Positions 26,262 to 35,502 of a stretch of DNA of 64,000 nucleotides are shown piece by piece. Every line of letters starts with the position of its first letter. Position 1 is the first letter of the stretch. This stretch comes from an uncultured Porphyromonadaceae bacterium (GTDB taxonomy: Bacteria; Bacteroidota; Bacteroidia; Bacteroidales; Muribaculaceae). The translations under genes and the position numbers were made by a program. Location of the stretch: contig URCF01000005.1 in assembly GCA_900546365.1 (NCBI GenBank), positions 98,721-162,720 on the forward strand, read 5' to 3'. The notes beneath the pieces are model-generated. The model worked only from the letters and a program-made list of their open reading frames with translations, did not search any database and was not told the DNA's origin.

Positions 26262-27137
26262 ATGCTTTTATCCATGACAGGTTTCGGCAAAGCTATTGTA
26301 GAATTGCCATCCAAAAAAATCACTGTAGAAATCAAGTCTCTTAACAGCAAACAGTTGGACTTGTCGCTGCGCGTTCCTCCGACTCTTCGCGAATACGAGA
26401 TGGAACTCCGTAACATCATCACACGGAGCCTCGAACGCGGCAAAGTGGAGGCTTCTGTATATGTTGAAAACACCCAGGGCGATGCCTCGGTGCAGTTCAA
26501 CATACCGCTGATGAAAGCATACAAGGCGCAATATCAGGAGATGGCCAAAGCTTTGGATATACCTGAGCCAACCGACTGGTATTCACTGATCGTGCGTTTT
26601 CCCGATGTACTCAAGAGCGATGCGCCCGCCGAAACTGACTCATCCACTGTGCAGGCTGTGATGCAGGCTGTGCAGAAAGCCGTGGACGCCCTTATGGAGT
26701 ACCGCAGTGCCGAAGGACAGAAGCTCAATGAATTTTTCGCCACCAGAATTGAAAAAATCCGCTCGCTGCTCAGCGAAGTGCCCAAATACGAAGGTGAACG
26801 TGTGGCCCGCATCCGCACCCGTCTTGAGGAGCATCTCACCAAGCTCCCCCAGGTGGAGTACGACCGCGCCCGGCTGGAGCAGGAGATGATATTCTATATT
26901 GAGAAACTCGACATCAACGAGGAGAAACAACGTCTCACCCAGCACCTCAATTATTTCCTTGACACCATGAAGGCCCACCACGGCCAGGGCAAGAAGCTCG
27001 GATTCATCAGTCAGGAGATGGGTCGCGAAATCAACACCCTCGGTTCCAAGAGCAATCATGCCGAGATGCAGTGTCTCGTGGTGAGAATGAAAGACGAACT
27101 TGAGCAAATCAAAGAGCAGGTGCTCAACGTGATGTAA
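26262..27137 (+). CDS. yicC: YicC-family endoribonuclease
   Basis: A 291-aa protein. MLLSMTGFGKA is the invariant YicC N-terminus and sets the start at 26262. The C-terminal DUF1732 region reads YIEKLDINEEKQRLTQHLNY, KKLGFISQEMGREINTLGSKS and MKDELEQIKEQVLNV. Known members form a clam-shaped hexamer that cuts RNA, including the small RNA RyhB in E. coli. It is followed after 23 nt by gmk, a frequent bacterial pairing, and begins an operon running to apeB. Confidence 0.92.
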   Translation: MLLSMTGFGKAIVELPSKKITVEIKSLNSKQLDLSLRVPPTLREYEMELRNIITRSLERGKVEASVYVENTQGDASVQFNIPLMKAYKAQYQEMAKALDIPEPTDWYSLIVRFPDVLKSDAPAETDSSTVQAVMQAVQKAVDALMEYRSAEGQKLNEFFATRIEKIRSLLSEVPKYEGERVARIRTRLEEHLTKLPQVEYDRARLEQEMIFYIEKLDINEEKQRLTQHLNYFLDTMKAHHGQGKKLGFISQEMGREINTLGSKSNHAEMQCLVVRMKDELEQIKEQVLNVM

Positions 27138-27160
27138 CCCCCCTGCTCTGCGCCAAAGCC

Positions 27161-27736
27161 ATGCCAAAGGAAGGTAAGATCATAATTGTATCCGCTCCCT
27201 CGGGGTGCGGCAAGTCCACAATCATCAACGCCATTATGGAGCGTGCCAATGTGCCGCTGCAATTCTCCGTGTCGGCCACCAACCGGGAGCCACGCACCGG
27301 CGAGCAGAATGGCGTGAACTATCATTTCCTCACCACCGAGGAGTTTCAACTCCATATCGCCAACGGTGACTTCGTGGAGTATGAAGAGGTATATCCCGGA
27401 CGGTTCTACGGCACTCTGCGGAGCGAGGTGGAGCAGCGGTGTGCCAACGGTGAGAATGTGGTGCTCGACATCGATGTGAAAGGTGGAGTGAATGTGAAAC
27501 GGATATTCGGCAGCAAAGCCTTGAGCATCTTCATAATGCCTCCGAGCGTGGAAGAACTGCGCCGCCGTTTGGAATCCCGTGCCACCGACAGTGCTGACGA
27601 CATTAACCGGCGCGTGGCCAAGGCCGAGTTTGAAATCAGTTTCGCCCCGCAGTACGACACTGTGGTGGTGAACGACAATCTTGCCGAAGCCATCGACCTC
27701 ACCGAGAGCAAGATCATCGAGTTTACCCTCCTATGA
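27161..27736 (+). CDS. gmk: Guanylate kinase
   Basis: A 191-aa enzyme, normal length. IVSAPSGCGKSTIINAI is the P-loop, SATNREPRTGEQNGVNYHFL is the GMP-binding signature, and VVLDIDVKGGVNVK precedes the lid (LRRRLESRATDSADDINRRV). It phosphorylates GMP to GDP. Its stop overlaps the start of nadD in an ATGA. Confidence 0.95.
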   Translation: MPKEGKIIIVSAPSGCGKSTIINAIMERANVPLQFSVSATNREPRTGEQNGVNYHFLTTEEFQLHIANGDFVEYEEVYPGRFYGTLRSEVEQRCANGENVVLDIDVKGGVNVKRIFGSKALSIFIMPPSVEELRRRLESRATDSADDINRRVAKAEFEISFAPQYDTVVVNDNLAEAIDLTESKIIEFTLL

Positions 27737-28314
27737 TTCCGCTCGCGCAAATAGGAGTGTTCGGCGGCAGCTTCAACCCTGTTCACTGCGGCCACACAAT
27801 GCTGGCTTCATGGCTGGCTCAGTTCACCCAACTGCAGCAGGTGTGGATGCTCCTTTCGCCTGAGAATCCGCTCAAAGCCCATGGCGCGGCGGACGAAACC
27901 CACCGCATGAATATGCTACGCATGGCCATCGGCAACGACCCGCTGCTCAAACCGTGCGACATAGAGCTGCACCTTCCGCGGCCCAGCTACACCATCCACA
28001 CATTGCGCGAGCTCAAACAACTGTATCCCCACTACCGGTTCCGCCTGATAATCGGGAGCGACAACTGGCAGATTTTCAACCAATGGCGCGACCATGACGA
28101 ATTGCTGCGCGATTTCACTCCTATAATATATCCGCGTCCGGGATACGACATCGATCCCACCACCCTCCCTCCGGGAGTGACACTTGTCAACGCCCCGGTG
28201 GTGGATGTGTCAAGCACCATGATCCGTCAGGCTATTGCCGACGGGAAAAATATGAACCATTTTCTGCCCGCAGGGGTATATACATATATCAAATCCCATA
28301 ATCTCTACGCATGA
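27733..28314 (+). CDS. nadD: Nicotinate-nucleotide adenylyltransferase
   Basis: A 193-aa enzyme of NAD synthesis. GVFGGSFNPVHCGHTMLA is the nucleotidyltransferase motif with the GxFxPxHxGH core, FRLIIGSDNWQIFNQW follows, and VSSTMIRQAI is the ISSTxIR motif. It joins ATP and nicotinate mononucleotide to make deamido-NAD. The start overlaps gmk (ATGA) and the stop overlaps the DUF5063 gene (ATGA), so translation is coupled on both sides. Confidence 0.94.
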   Translation: MIPLAQIGVFGGSFNPVHCGHTMLASWLAQFTQLQQVWMLLSPENPLKAHGAADETHRMNMLRMAIGNDPLLKPCDIELHLPRPSYTIHTLRELKQLYPHYRFRLIIGSDNWQIFNQWRDHDELLRDFTPIIYPRPGYDIDPTTLPPGVTLVNAPVVDVSSTMIRQAIADGKNMNHFLPAGVYTYIKSHNLYA

Positions 28315-28832
28315 GCAGTTCTCTCACCCCCAATGCCCTTGCCTTCATAGGGCTTTGCAATGAATATTGCGCGGCCATTGAAAATGCACGCGAAAGCACC
28401 CGCAGCAACTTTGTGGCCTCCATGCTGCGGCTTCTGCCAAGGCTCTACATCTCCGCCACCGACCTCGTGGCTGCCAACCTCGCCACTGAGGAATGTTACA
28501 TCGAATCATCGCTCGATGAGGAGTTTTACGAAGCCATGCGCCGCAACATGGAAAACCTCATGGGTCCCGACGACAGCTACCTCGAAGTGTTTGAGGACGA
28601 CATGAAATACAGCGACACACCCATTGCCGCAAGCATCTCCGAAGGTCTCGCCGACCTGTTTCAGGTGTGCTATGAGTTTATCGAAACCGTGCGCGATGCG
28701 CCCGACTACCTCGTGGAAAACGCCCTTCAGGCCGTGGCCGACGATTTCGGCAGCTACTGGAGCCGCATCCTCTGCAACATTCTTCGCGCCCTCAACTATG
28801 TGCGCTACAACTCCACCGAACAAGACTTTTGA
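28311..28832 (+). CDS. DUF5063-type protein
   Basis: A 173-aa soluble, acidic, mainly helical protein. Segments such as AFIGLCNEYCAAIENA, MLRLLPRLYISATDL, YLEVFEDDMKYSDTPIAASI and YWSRILCNILRALNYVRY match DUF5063, a Bacteroidetes family of unknown function that regularly follows nadD. It overlaps nadD by ATGA and is followed immediately by the aminopeptidase gene. The family name is from memory. Confidence 0.75.
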   Translation: MSSSLTPNALAFIGLCNEYCAAIENARESTRSNFVASMLRLLPRLYISATDLVAANLATEECYIESSLDEEFYEAMRRNMENLMGPDDSYLEVFEDDMKYSDTPIAASISEGLADLFQVCYEFIETVRDAPDYLVENALQAVADDFGSYWSRILCNILRALNYVRYNSTEQDF

Positions 28833-28834
28833 AT

Positions 28835-30136
28835 ATGGACCATACACAACCACTCGTTCAGGACCTGATGCAATTTCTCGATGCATCGCCAGTGAATTTC
28901 CTCGCCGTTGAAGAGATAACCCGCCGCCTTGACAAGGAAGGGTTCACACGCCTCCACAAGTCGCAGACTTGGAACGTGAAACCCGGTGGCCGATACTATC
29001 TGACCCAGAACGACAGCGCTGTGATGGCTTTCGTGGCCGGGACAACCCCTCAGGCCGGATACCACATCATAGCCGCCCACAGTGATTCGCCCGGGTTCCG
29101 CATCAAACCCCACCCCGAGATGAAATGCGAAAACGGAGTGGTGAAGCTCAACACCGAAGTGTATGGCGGGCCTATCCTCTACACATGGTTCGACCGTCCG
29201 CTCTCCATTGCCGGGCGTGTGATTGTGCGCAGCAACGACCCTCTGCATCCCTACCATAAAATGATACGGATCCACCGTCCGTTGCTCACTATTCCCCATC
29301 TTGCCATCCATTTCAACAGAGCCGTCAACGAGGGCAACCCTCTTAGCAAGCAGAAAGATATGCTGCCGGTGATAGCCGTGGTCAACAACGAGCTTGAAGC
29401 CAACAATATGCTGCTGCGCCTCATAAGCGATGAAACAGGAGTGGCAATGGACCAAATCATCGATTTCGACCTCAGCCTCTACGACACCACCCCGGCCGCT
29501 TTGCTCGGACTCCACAACGAGTTCATCACATCAGGACGCCTTGATGACCTGAGCATGGTGCACGCTGCTCTATGCGCCCTGACATCCACCGCCCACACCC
29601 CCACTCAAGCCACCCGCGTGATGGCCATCTTCGACAATGAGGAGACCGGCAGCGGCACTAAGCAGGGAGCTGCATCGCCACTGCTCAAGGACACCCTGAT
29701 GCGCATCAACCGATGCCTCGGGGGCACAGATGAATCCTATTTCATCGGTGTGGCCAACTCTTTTATGGTGTCAGCCGACAATGCCCACGCCTTGCATCCC
29801 AACTATGTGGAGAAGCAGGACCCTACCAATCATCCCGGCCTCGGACTTGGACCGGTGATAAAAATCAACGCCAACTGCAAGTATATGAGCGATGCCGACA
29901 GCGCGGCTGTTTTCGCCGAGATATGCCGCATGGACAATCTGCCTGTGCAATATTTCGTCAACCACAGCGATGTGGCCGGCGGCTCCACATTAGGCAACAT
30001 CCTCACCTCGCAGATCGACCTGCGCGGCGTGGATATGGGTGCAGCTATATGGGCCATGCACTCGGTGCGCGAAACAGCTTCCGCTCAGGATCATCTATAT
30101 ATCACCCGCGCCTTCACTCAGTTTTTGTCGTTGTAA
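28835..30136 (+). CDS. M18-family metalloaminopeptidase
   Basis: A 433-aa enzyme. IIAAHSDSPGFRIKP supplies the first zinc His and Asp, FDNEETGSGTKQGAASP the catalytic Glu pair, DNAHALHPNY a further ligand and HSDVAGGSTLGNI the C-terminal His. M18 enzymes remove acidic N-terminal residues from peptides in the cytoplasm. The ATG at 28835 is 2 nt after the DUF5063 stop; a TTG two codons earlier is possible. The last 23 nt overlap the convergent membrane-protein gene. Confidence 0.9.
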   Translation: MDHTQPLVQDLMQFLDASPVNFLAVEEITRRLDKEGFTRLHKSQTWNVKPGGRYYLTQNDSAVMAFVAGTTPQAGYHIIAAHSDSPGFRIKPHPEMKCENGVVKLNTEVYGGPILYTWFDRPLSIAGRVIVRSNDPLHPYHKMIRIHRPLLTIPHLAIHFNRAVNEGNPLSKQKDMLPVIAVVNNELEANNMLLRLISDETGVAMDQIIDFDLSLYDTTPAALLGLHNEFITSGRLDDLSMVHAALCALTSTAHTPTQATRVMAIFDNEETGSGTKQGAASPLLKDTLMRINRCLGGTDESYFIGVANSFMVSADNAHALHPNYVEKQDPTNHPGLGLGPVIKINANCKYMSDADSAAVFAEICRMDNLPVQYFVNHSDVAGGSTLGNILTSQIDLRGVDMGAAIWAMHSVRETASAQDHLYITRAFTQFLSL

Positions 30137-30656
30137 GCTTGGTCGGCACACCATCACTGCTGTCTTGACTCACATAGAACAACGTGCTCACAATCCCCAG
30201 CGTAATGGCATTGAGTGCGGTCACAAGCCAATCCACATCGCCCATATTTTCTGAATCATTCCCAAGCGGCATTATCGCGAAGGTGTTATAACTCACCAGA
30301 TTGCTGATACACAAGCCAAACATCACCGCAACCAAAAGGTTGAAGTGAGTTTTGTTGCGCGGTAATATAAAGTGAGCGCACATATATACAAGAAAGGAAT
30401 CTACGGCCATGGATTCCAGATTGAAGAATATGTCAGCAATCCGGTTGACACTTTGCATCCACAGCTTCAAAAAAAGCTCCAGGGGGTCTATAAAATTGGC
30501 TATCAACAACACGATTGACGACACTGCGATAAAAGCTATCCACCGGCAAGTGTTCCAGAACCACTGCCGCTTGAACAGCAAAAGGGCCAACAACACACCC
30601 GCACAGAAAATCAACACATCCGACCGGTCAAGATTAACAGTTATTTCATTCAGCAT
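30114..30656 (-). CDS. Small integral membrane protein of unknown function
   Basis: A 180-aa protein with about five hydrophobic segments (DVLIFCAGVLLALLLF, IAFIAVSSIVLLIANFI, FLVYMCAHFIL, LLVAVMFGLCISNLV, LNAITLGIVSTLFYV). No family is recognised. It ends in a Thr/Lys-rich tail that overlaps the end of the aminopeptidase gene by 23 nt. It is separated from aqpZ by a strong terminator, so it is transcribed on its own. Confidence 0.6.
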   Translation of the reverse strand: MLNEITVNLDRSDVLIFCAGVLLALLLFKRQWFWNTCRWIAFIAVSSIVLLIANFIDPLELFLKLWMQSVNRIADIFFNLESMAVDSFLVYMCAHFILPRNKTHFNLLVAVMFGLCISNLVSYNTFAIMPLGNDSENMGDVDWLVTALNAITLGIVSTLFYVSQDSSDGVPTKLTTTKTE

Positions 30657-30699
30657 CCCTTGATTTATTTTGTGGTTACGGATGCAATTATACTGAAAA

Positions 30700-30738
30700 A
30701 AGTCACATTGCAGCTAACTTACAGCCGCAATGTGACTT
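30700..30738 (-). terminator. Intrinsic terminator after aqpZ
   Basis: A 12-bp perfect stem (AAGTCACATTGC with GCAATGTGACTT) is followed on the minus strand by a T run (30695-30701). Confidence 0.85.
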
Positions 30739-30761
30739 GATTATTTTTCTACGACGAGGGA

Positions 30762-31454
30762 TTACCTCTTGGCAACGCACCCTTTCACTGCCTTCCAGCA
30801 GAGCACTGCGAGCACAGCTCCGGCCAACGGGCCAACCACCATGATCCAGAAATCGCCCCACGCTGTCGGGTCAAACACCGCCGGGCCAAAGCTACGGGCC
30901 GGGTTCACCGAACAGTTGTCAACGGGAATACCGACGATATTTACAAGGCCGAGAGCCAAACCTATGGCCAGTCCGGCAAACTTGCCGAAACCTTTGTCGG
31001 CATCAGTGGCACCGAGAACCACAATCACGAAGAAGAAGGTCAAAAGCACTTCGGAGAACAATGCCATGCCCGATGTGGCACCACTCTGGAGCACATTGGT
31101 GGCCAGATAGCTGCCGCTCTGTGCAGTGGTACCTCCGAAATTGAACTCAGGAGCCATCATCACGAAGAAATAGAGAAACGCCGCGCCCACAGTGGCTCCT
31201 ATCAGCTGCGCCACAATGTAGCCCACGCACTCTTTTCCACTCATCCTTCCGGAAATGTACATGGCAAACGACACCGCCGGATTGACATGGCACCCGGAAA
31301 TGTTGCCGATGCAATAGCACAGACACACCAGCACGAGGCCGAAACAAAGACCGATACCCAATCCGCCTATCGACGGACCGGCAAGAACAGCACTACCACA
31401 GGCCAGCAGCACAAGAAACATTGTGCCGATTCCCTCTGCAAATAATTTTTTCAT
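30762..31454 (-). CDS. aqpZ: Aquaporin (AqpZ-like MIP channel)
   Basis: A 230-aa channel with six membrane segments. The two half-helices carry GCHVNPAVSFA and CSVNPARSFGPAV, the NPA motifs, and the arginine after the second NPA belongs to the selectivity filter. The pattern fits water-selective AqpZ rather than glycerol facilitators, which have a longer form. It acts in the inner membrane in osmotic response. A terminator follows. Confidence 0.92.
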   Translation of the reverse strand: MKKLFAEGIGTMFLVLLACGSAVLAGPSIGGLGIGLCFGLVLVCLCYCIGNISGCHVNPAVSFAMYISGRMSGKECVGYIVAQLIGATVGAAFLYFFVMMAPEFNFGGTTAQSGSYLATNVLQSGATSGMALFSEVLLTFFFVIVVLGATDADKGFGKFAGLAIGLALGLVNIVGIPVDNCSVNPARSFGPAVFDPTAWGDFWIMVVGPLAGAVLAVLCWKAVKGCVAKR

Positions 31455-31480
31455 AAACAGTATGTTTTGGTTGTCAATAA

Positions 31481-31759
31481 TCAGAAATCGAACTCCTCCA
31501 TTGTCATGGTGGCAAGCTCCTGCAGCCGGGGCACAAGACGCTTGAAATGTGCCGAAGCCATGTGAGCCTCAAGATTGGCACGGGTGCGCCATGTTTCGCA
31601 TATCATGAATATATTATCCTGGGTGAGCGAGCCGAAAATATCATAGGCCACGCACCCTTTGTCGTGCAACGACAGCTCCACAAGTTCAGTGGCAGCATCC
31701 ACAAGTGGCCGCCGGTTTTCACTTTTTTCTACCAGAAAAAAAACATTGAGTCGTATCAT
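31481..31759 (-). CDS. ABM-domain (antibiotic biosynthesis monooxygenase-like) protein
   Basis: A 92-aa protein. MIRLNVFFLVEKSENRRPLV, GCVAYDIFGSLTQDNIFMIC and ETWRTRANLEAHMASAHFK fit the dimeric ferredoxin-like ABM fold, where HxxSxHF and the E-W pair are typical of YgiN-type quinol monooxygenases. The substrate is unknown. It lies 26 nt upstream of aqpZ on the same strand and diverges from fumarase. Confidence 0.8.
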   Translation of the reverse strand: MIRLNVFFLVEKSENRRPLVDAATELVELSLHDKGCVAYDIFGSLTQDNIFMICETWRTRANLEAHMASAHFKRLVPRLQELATMTMEEFDF

Positions 31760-31816
31760 ATCTTTAATGTTTGGATTATAATTCTATAATTGAAACAACC
31801 TCGTCTTCAACTAAGT

Positions 31817-31848
31817 TTTGGATTGTTGGGGATTTTGTGCTAATTTTG
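31817..31848 (+). promoter_or_regulatory. Promoter of the fumarase gene
   Basis: TTTG at 31817-31820, 20 nt, then TAATTTTG at 31841-31848: a full consensus promoter giving a leader of about 25 nt. Confidence 0.8.
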
Positions 31849-31878
31849 CTCCCATACGACAAATATCCATCAAAAATT

Positions 31879-33528
31879 ATGGCAACAAAACCGTTCAAGT
31901 ACCAGCCTATGTTTCCGATGTCGAAAGACACCACGGAATACTATCACCTCACCTCCGAATATGTGAAGGTGGAGAATTTCAATGGCAAAGAGATGCTCGT
32001 GATTGACCCTGAGGCACTCACCGTGCTCGCCCGCCAGGCCACACACGACAATGCCTTCATGCTCCGCCGCGAACACAACGCCATGGTGGCCAAAATACTG
32101 CACGACCCTGAAGCAAGCGAAAACGACAAGTTTGTGGCGCTCACCATGCTTCGCAACGCCGAAGTGGCAGCCAAAGGGCAGCTCCCCTTCTGCCAGGACA
32201 CCGGCACAGCCATCGTCATCGGCAAGAAAGGCCAGAATGTTTACACCGGCGGTGGCGACGAGGAGCGCCTGAGCAAGGGCGTGTATCTCACATATACTGA
32301 GGACAATCTCCGCTACTCGCAGAACGCTCCCCTCAACATGTACGACGAGGTCAACACCGGCTGCAACCTCCCCGCGCAGATCGACCTCTACGCTGTGGAT
32401 GGCGATGAATACCATTTCCTGTTCGTGGCAAAAGGCGGCGGCTCGGCCAACAAAACATACCTTTATCAGGAAACCAAGGCTCTCATCAACCCCAAAACCC
32501 TCGTGCCGTTCCTGGTGGAGAAGATGAAAACTCTCGGCACTGCCGCATGTCCTCCCTATCACATCGCTTTTGTGATTGGCGGCACTTCTGCTGAAATGAA
32601 CCTTGCCACTGTCAAGAAAGCCTCTGTAAAATACTACGACAACCTGCCCACCGAAGGCAATGAACTCGGCCACGCTTTCCGCGATGTGGAGCTGGAGAAA
32701 CAGCTTCTCGAAGAGGCGCACAAGATTGGCCTCGGAGCTCAGTTCGGCGGCAAATATTTCGCCCACGACATCCGTGTCATCCGTCTGCCCCGCCACGGTG
32801 CTTCATGCCCCGTGGGCCTCGGCGTGAGCTGCTCCGCCGACCGCAACGTGAAGGCCAAAATCAACCGCGACGGTATATGGATTGAAAAACTCGATGCCAA
32901 CCCCGGCGAGCTCATCCCCGAGGAGATGCGCAACGACACCGAGGGCAATGCCGTGACCATCGACCTCAACCGTCCGATGCCTGAAGTGCTCGCCGAGCTG
33001 TCGAAATATCCCGTATCCACCCGCCTGAGCCTCAACGGCACCATCATCGTGGGCCGCGATATAGCCCACGCCAAGATCAAGGAGCGCCTGGACCGTGGCG
33101 AGCCTATGCCCCAGTATCTCAAGGACCACCCCATCTACTATGCCGGCCCGGCCAAAACTCCGCAGGGAATGGCGTCCGGCTCGTTCGGCCCCACAACCGC
33201 AGGACGCATGGACCCCTACGTTGACCAGTTCCAGGCTGCCGGTGGCTCCATGATCATGATTGCCAAGGGCAACCGCAGCAAGCAGGTGACCGATGCCTGC
33301 CACAAGCACGGAGGCTTCTACCTCGGCTCTATCGGCGGTCCCGCTGCCGTTCTCGCCAAGAACAGCATCAAGAAAGTGGAACTCCTCGAATACCCCGAGC
33401 TCGGCATGGAAGCCATCTGGAAAATCGAAGTGGAGAACTTCCCCGCCTTCATCCTCGTGGACGACAAAGGCAACGACTTCTTCACCCAGATTGCCGAAAA
33501 ATGCAAATCCTGCGGCCTCGCAAAGTAA
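31879..33528 (+). CDS. fumB: Class I fumarate hydratase (Fe-S)
   Basis: A 549-aa single-chain class I fumarase. LPFCQDTGTAIVIGKKG carries the first cluster cysteine, DEVNTGCNLPAQ a further one, and GGSANKTYLYQET and GTSAEMNL follow. The C-terminal Fumerase_C domain begins about residue 350 (LNGTIIVGRDIAHAKIKERL). It interconverts fumarate and malate with an oxygen-sensitive 4Fe-4S cluster, as expected in an anaerobe using fumarate respiration. The start at 31879 matches the family and its promoter; an upstream ATG lies before the -7 box. A strong terminator follows. Confidence 0.93.
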   Translation: MATKPFKYQPMFPMSKDTTEYYHLTSEYVKVENFNGKEMLVIDPEALTVLARQATHDNAFMLRREHNAMVAKILHDPEASENDKFVALTMLRNAEVAAKGQLPFCQDTGTAIVIGKKGQNVYTGGGDEERLSKGVYLTYTEDNLRYSQNAPLNMYDEVNTGCNLPAQIDLYAVDGDEYHFLFVAKGGGSANKTYLYQETKALINPKTLVPFLVEKMKTLGTAACPPYHIAFVIGGTSAEMNLATVKKASVKYYDNLPTEGNELGHAFRDVELEKQLLEEAHKIGLGAQFGGKYFAHDIRVIRLPRHGASCPVGLGVSCSADRNVKAKINRDGIWIEKLDANPGELIPEEMRNDTEGNAVTIDLNRPMPEVLAELSKYPVSTRLSLNGTIIVGRDIAHAKIKERLDRGEPMPQYLKDHPIYYAGPAKTPQGMASGSFGPTTAGRMDPYVDQFQAAGGSMIMIAKGNRSKQVTDACHKHGGFYLGSIGGPAAVLAKNSIKKVELLEYPELGMEAIWKIEVENFPAFILVDDKGNDFFTQIAEKCKSCGLAK

Positions 33529-33554
33529 CTTCGTTCTGACACAACAATACTCCC

Positions 33555-33589
33555 GCAAGCGCACCCTCATCCGGTGCGCTTGCTTTTTT
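33555..33589 (+). terminator. Intrinsic terminator after fumarase
   Basis: GCAAGCGCACC and GGTGCGCTTGC form an 11-bp perfect stem with a 7-nt loop, followed by six T. Confidence 0.92.
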
Positions 33590-33625
33590 CCGATGAGGGA
33601 GAGGGGTGATTTCACTCTTAATTAG

Positions 33626-33633
33626 TAACTTTG
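33626..33633 (+). promoter_or_regulatory. -7 box six nt before the LtaS-like start codon
   Basis: TAACTTTG ends 6 nt before the ATG at 33640, so the mRNA would be nearly leaderless. No TTG was found at the usual distance. Confidence 0.5.
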
Positions 33634-33639
33634 CACTCC

Positions 33640-35490
33640 ATGAAGCATCTTTTGACACGATATGCAGCCACGTTTGTGGTGGGGATAGTGGTTTTCGCCG
33701 TGGGCAAGCTGCTTTTCCTGGTCATGAACCCCTCCATCTACGGAGACACCCCATTGATGGATATCCTCAGCGTGATGGCCCACGGATTCAGCATGGATTG
33801 CACGGTGGCAGCCTACGTTGCCGCCGTCCCGGCATTGGCCTGGTGTGTGGCTCTATGGACCGGCTCCAAAGGAGTGCTCGACACAGTGATGCGCATATAC
33901 TTTGCCTTGATAGCCATACTGTTGGCACTCTGCATAGGGCTTGACGCCGCTCTCTACAGCTACTGGCAGTTCAAGCTCGATGTCACCCCCTTCTCCTATT
34001 TCGCCTCATCGCCATCGGCGGCCATGGCCTCGGCAAAATGGTGGCAGACACTGCTCGGCATCGCGGGATGGATGGCTCTGTCGGCGGGGATTTATTTTGC
34101 CTACACCCTCGGCGTGCTCAAGCTGTGCGGCCCTATCGACAGGGTGCAGACTACAAGCCGCCGGATATGGTACACTTTCGCCGGACTGCTGCTCGCCGGA
34201 GCTCTGTTCGTGCCTATACGCGGTGGCGTTACTGTCAGTACCATGAACCTCAGCCGCGCATATTTCAGTGCCGATGCCAAGCTCAACCATGCCGCCATCA
34301 ACCCCGCATTCTCGCTGCTCTACTCCGCCACCCACCAGAGCAACTTCGGCTCGATGTACCGTTTTTTCAGCGAGGAGGAGGCACAGAATCTCTTTGACAA
34401 GCTGCGCGATGACAATAGCGCGGTTCCCGACTCGCTGCGGCTGCTCAACTGCACCCGTCCGGATGTGCATATCATTCTGTTGGAAAGTTTCTCCTCCCAC
34501 CTGCTCCCGTCGCTCGGCGGCGAGCCGGTGGCACTGGGACTCGACAGCATCGCGGCTTCGGGACTTTTATGGACCAACTTCTATGCCAGCAGCTTCCGCA
34601 CCGACCGCGGAATTCCGGCGGTGCTTTCCGGCTACCCCGGACAGCCCGGCACTTCGATAATGAAATATGTGTCCAAAACCGAGAATCTCCCCTCAATTCC
34701 ACGCACCATGGTGGAGAAAGGCGGCTATGAGGCCACCTATTATTATGGCGGCGATGCCAATTTCACCAACCAGCTCGCCTACCTTATGGCCTCACGGTTC
34801 AACCGCGTGGTGAGCGACAAAGATTTCCCGGTGGCCCAGCGACTCAGCAAGTGGGGCGCGCACGATGAAGTGGTGTTTCAACGCGTGCTCAGCGAGCTGA
34901 CTCCGTACAACCCCTCTGCACCCAAGCTCAGGGTGATCCAGACCTCCAGCTCCCATGAGCCTTTTGAAGTGCCCTACTCATCTCAAGGAAGGCTCACTGA
35001 CAAGCGTGCCGAAGCTTTTGCCTACGCCGACAGTTGTGTCACAGGATATATCAATGCCCTCGCCGCCTTGCCGGAGTGGAGCAGCACCCTCGTCATACTG
35101 GTTCCCGACCACTATGGCGCATACCCCGACCTCAGCGACCCGGTGGAGCGCCACCGCATCCCGCTGGTGATGACTGGCGGCGCCCTTGCCATGCGCGGCA
35201 CCCGGTCCACCATCGGCGACCAGACGGATATTGCCGCCACTCTGCTTGCCGCCCTCGGACTTGACCACAGTGATTTCCCGTTCAGCAGCAATCTTCTCAA
35301 CCCCCGCTCCCCTCATTTCGCATTCTTTGCCGACCCAAGCTACATAGGGATGATTACCGACAGCAACACCCTTATCTACAACCTTGACACCAACTCCCCG
35401 ACCACCGACTCCGGCACCGCTCCGGGGAGCAACGAACCGTTTGCCAAGGCTTTCCTCCAAACTTTGTTCAACGATCTGCAATCGCGCTAA
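33640..35490 (+). CDS. LTA synthase-like sulfatase-fold membrane enzyme
   Basis: A 616-aa protein. Five N-terminal membrane segments precede an extracytoplasmic sulfatase-fold domain. IILLESFSSHLLP holds the metal-binding Glu, SSFRTDRGIPAVLSGYPGQP the probable nucleophilic threonine, QTSSSHEPFEVPY follows, and VPDHYGAY holds the metal-binding Asp-His. Gram-positive LtaS makes polyglycerol-phosphate; Bacteroidetes lack that polymer, so this member probably transfers phospho-alcohol groups (glycerophosphate or phosphoethanolamine) to envelope glycans or lipids. That role is inference. The start at 33640 is preferred to a TTG three codons earlier. A PAP2 phosphatase gene follows after 12 nt. Confidence 0.82.
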   Translation: MKHLLTRYAATFVVGIVVFAVGKLLFLVMNPSIYGDTPLMDILSVMAHGFSMDCTVAAYVAAVPALAWCVALWTGSKGVLDTVMRIYFALIAILLALCIGLDAALYSYWQFKLDVTPFSYFASSPSAAMASAKWWQTLLGIAGWMALSAGIYFAYTLGVLKLCGPIDRVQTTSRRIWYTFAGLLLAGALFVPIRGGVTVSTMNLSRAYFSADAKLNHAAINPAFSLLYSATHQSNFGSMYRFFSEEEAQNLFDKLRDDNSAVPDSLRLLNCTRPDVHIILLESFSSHLLPSLGGEPVALGLDSIAASGLLWTNFYASSFRTDRGIPAVLSGYPGQPGTSIMKYVSKTENLPSIPRTMVEKGGYEATYYYGGDANFTNQLAYLMASRFNRVVSDKDFPVAQRLSKWGAHDEVVFQRVLSELTPYNPSAPKLRVIQTSSSHEPFEVPYSSQGRLTDKRAEAFAYADSCVTGYINALAALPEWSSTLVILVPDHYGAYPDLSDPVERHRIPLVMTGGALAMRGTRSTIGDQTDIAATLLAALGLDHSDFPFSSNLLNPRSPHFAFFADPSYIGMITDSNTLIYNLDTNSPTTDSGTAPGSNEPFAKAFLQTLFNDLQSR

Positions 35491-35502
35491 ACCTCTATTC
35501 CT

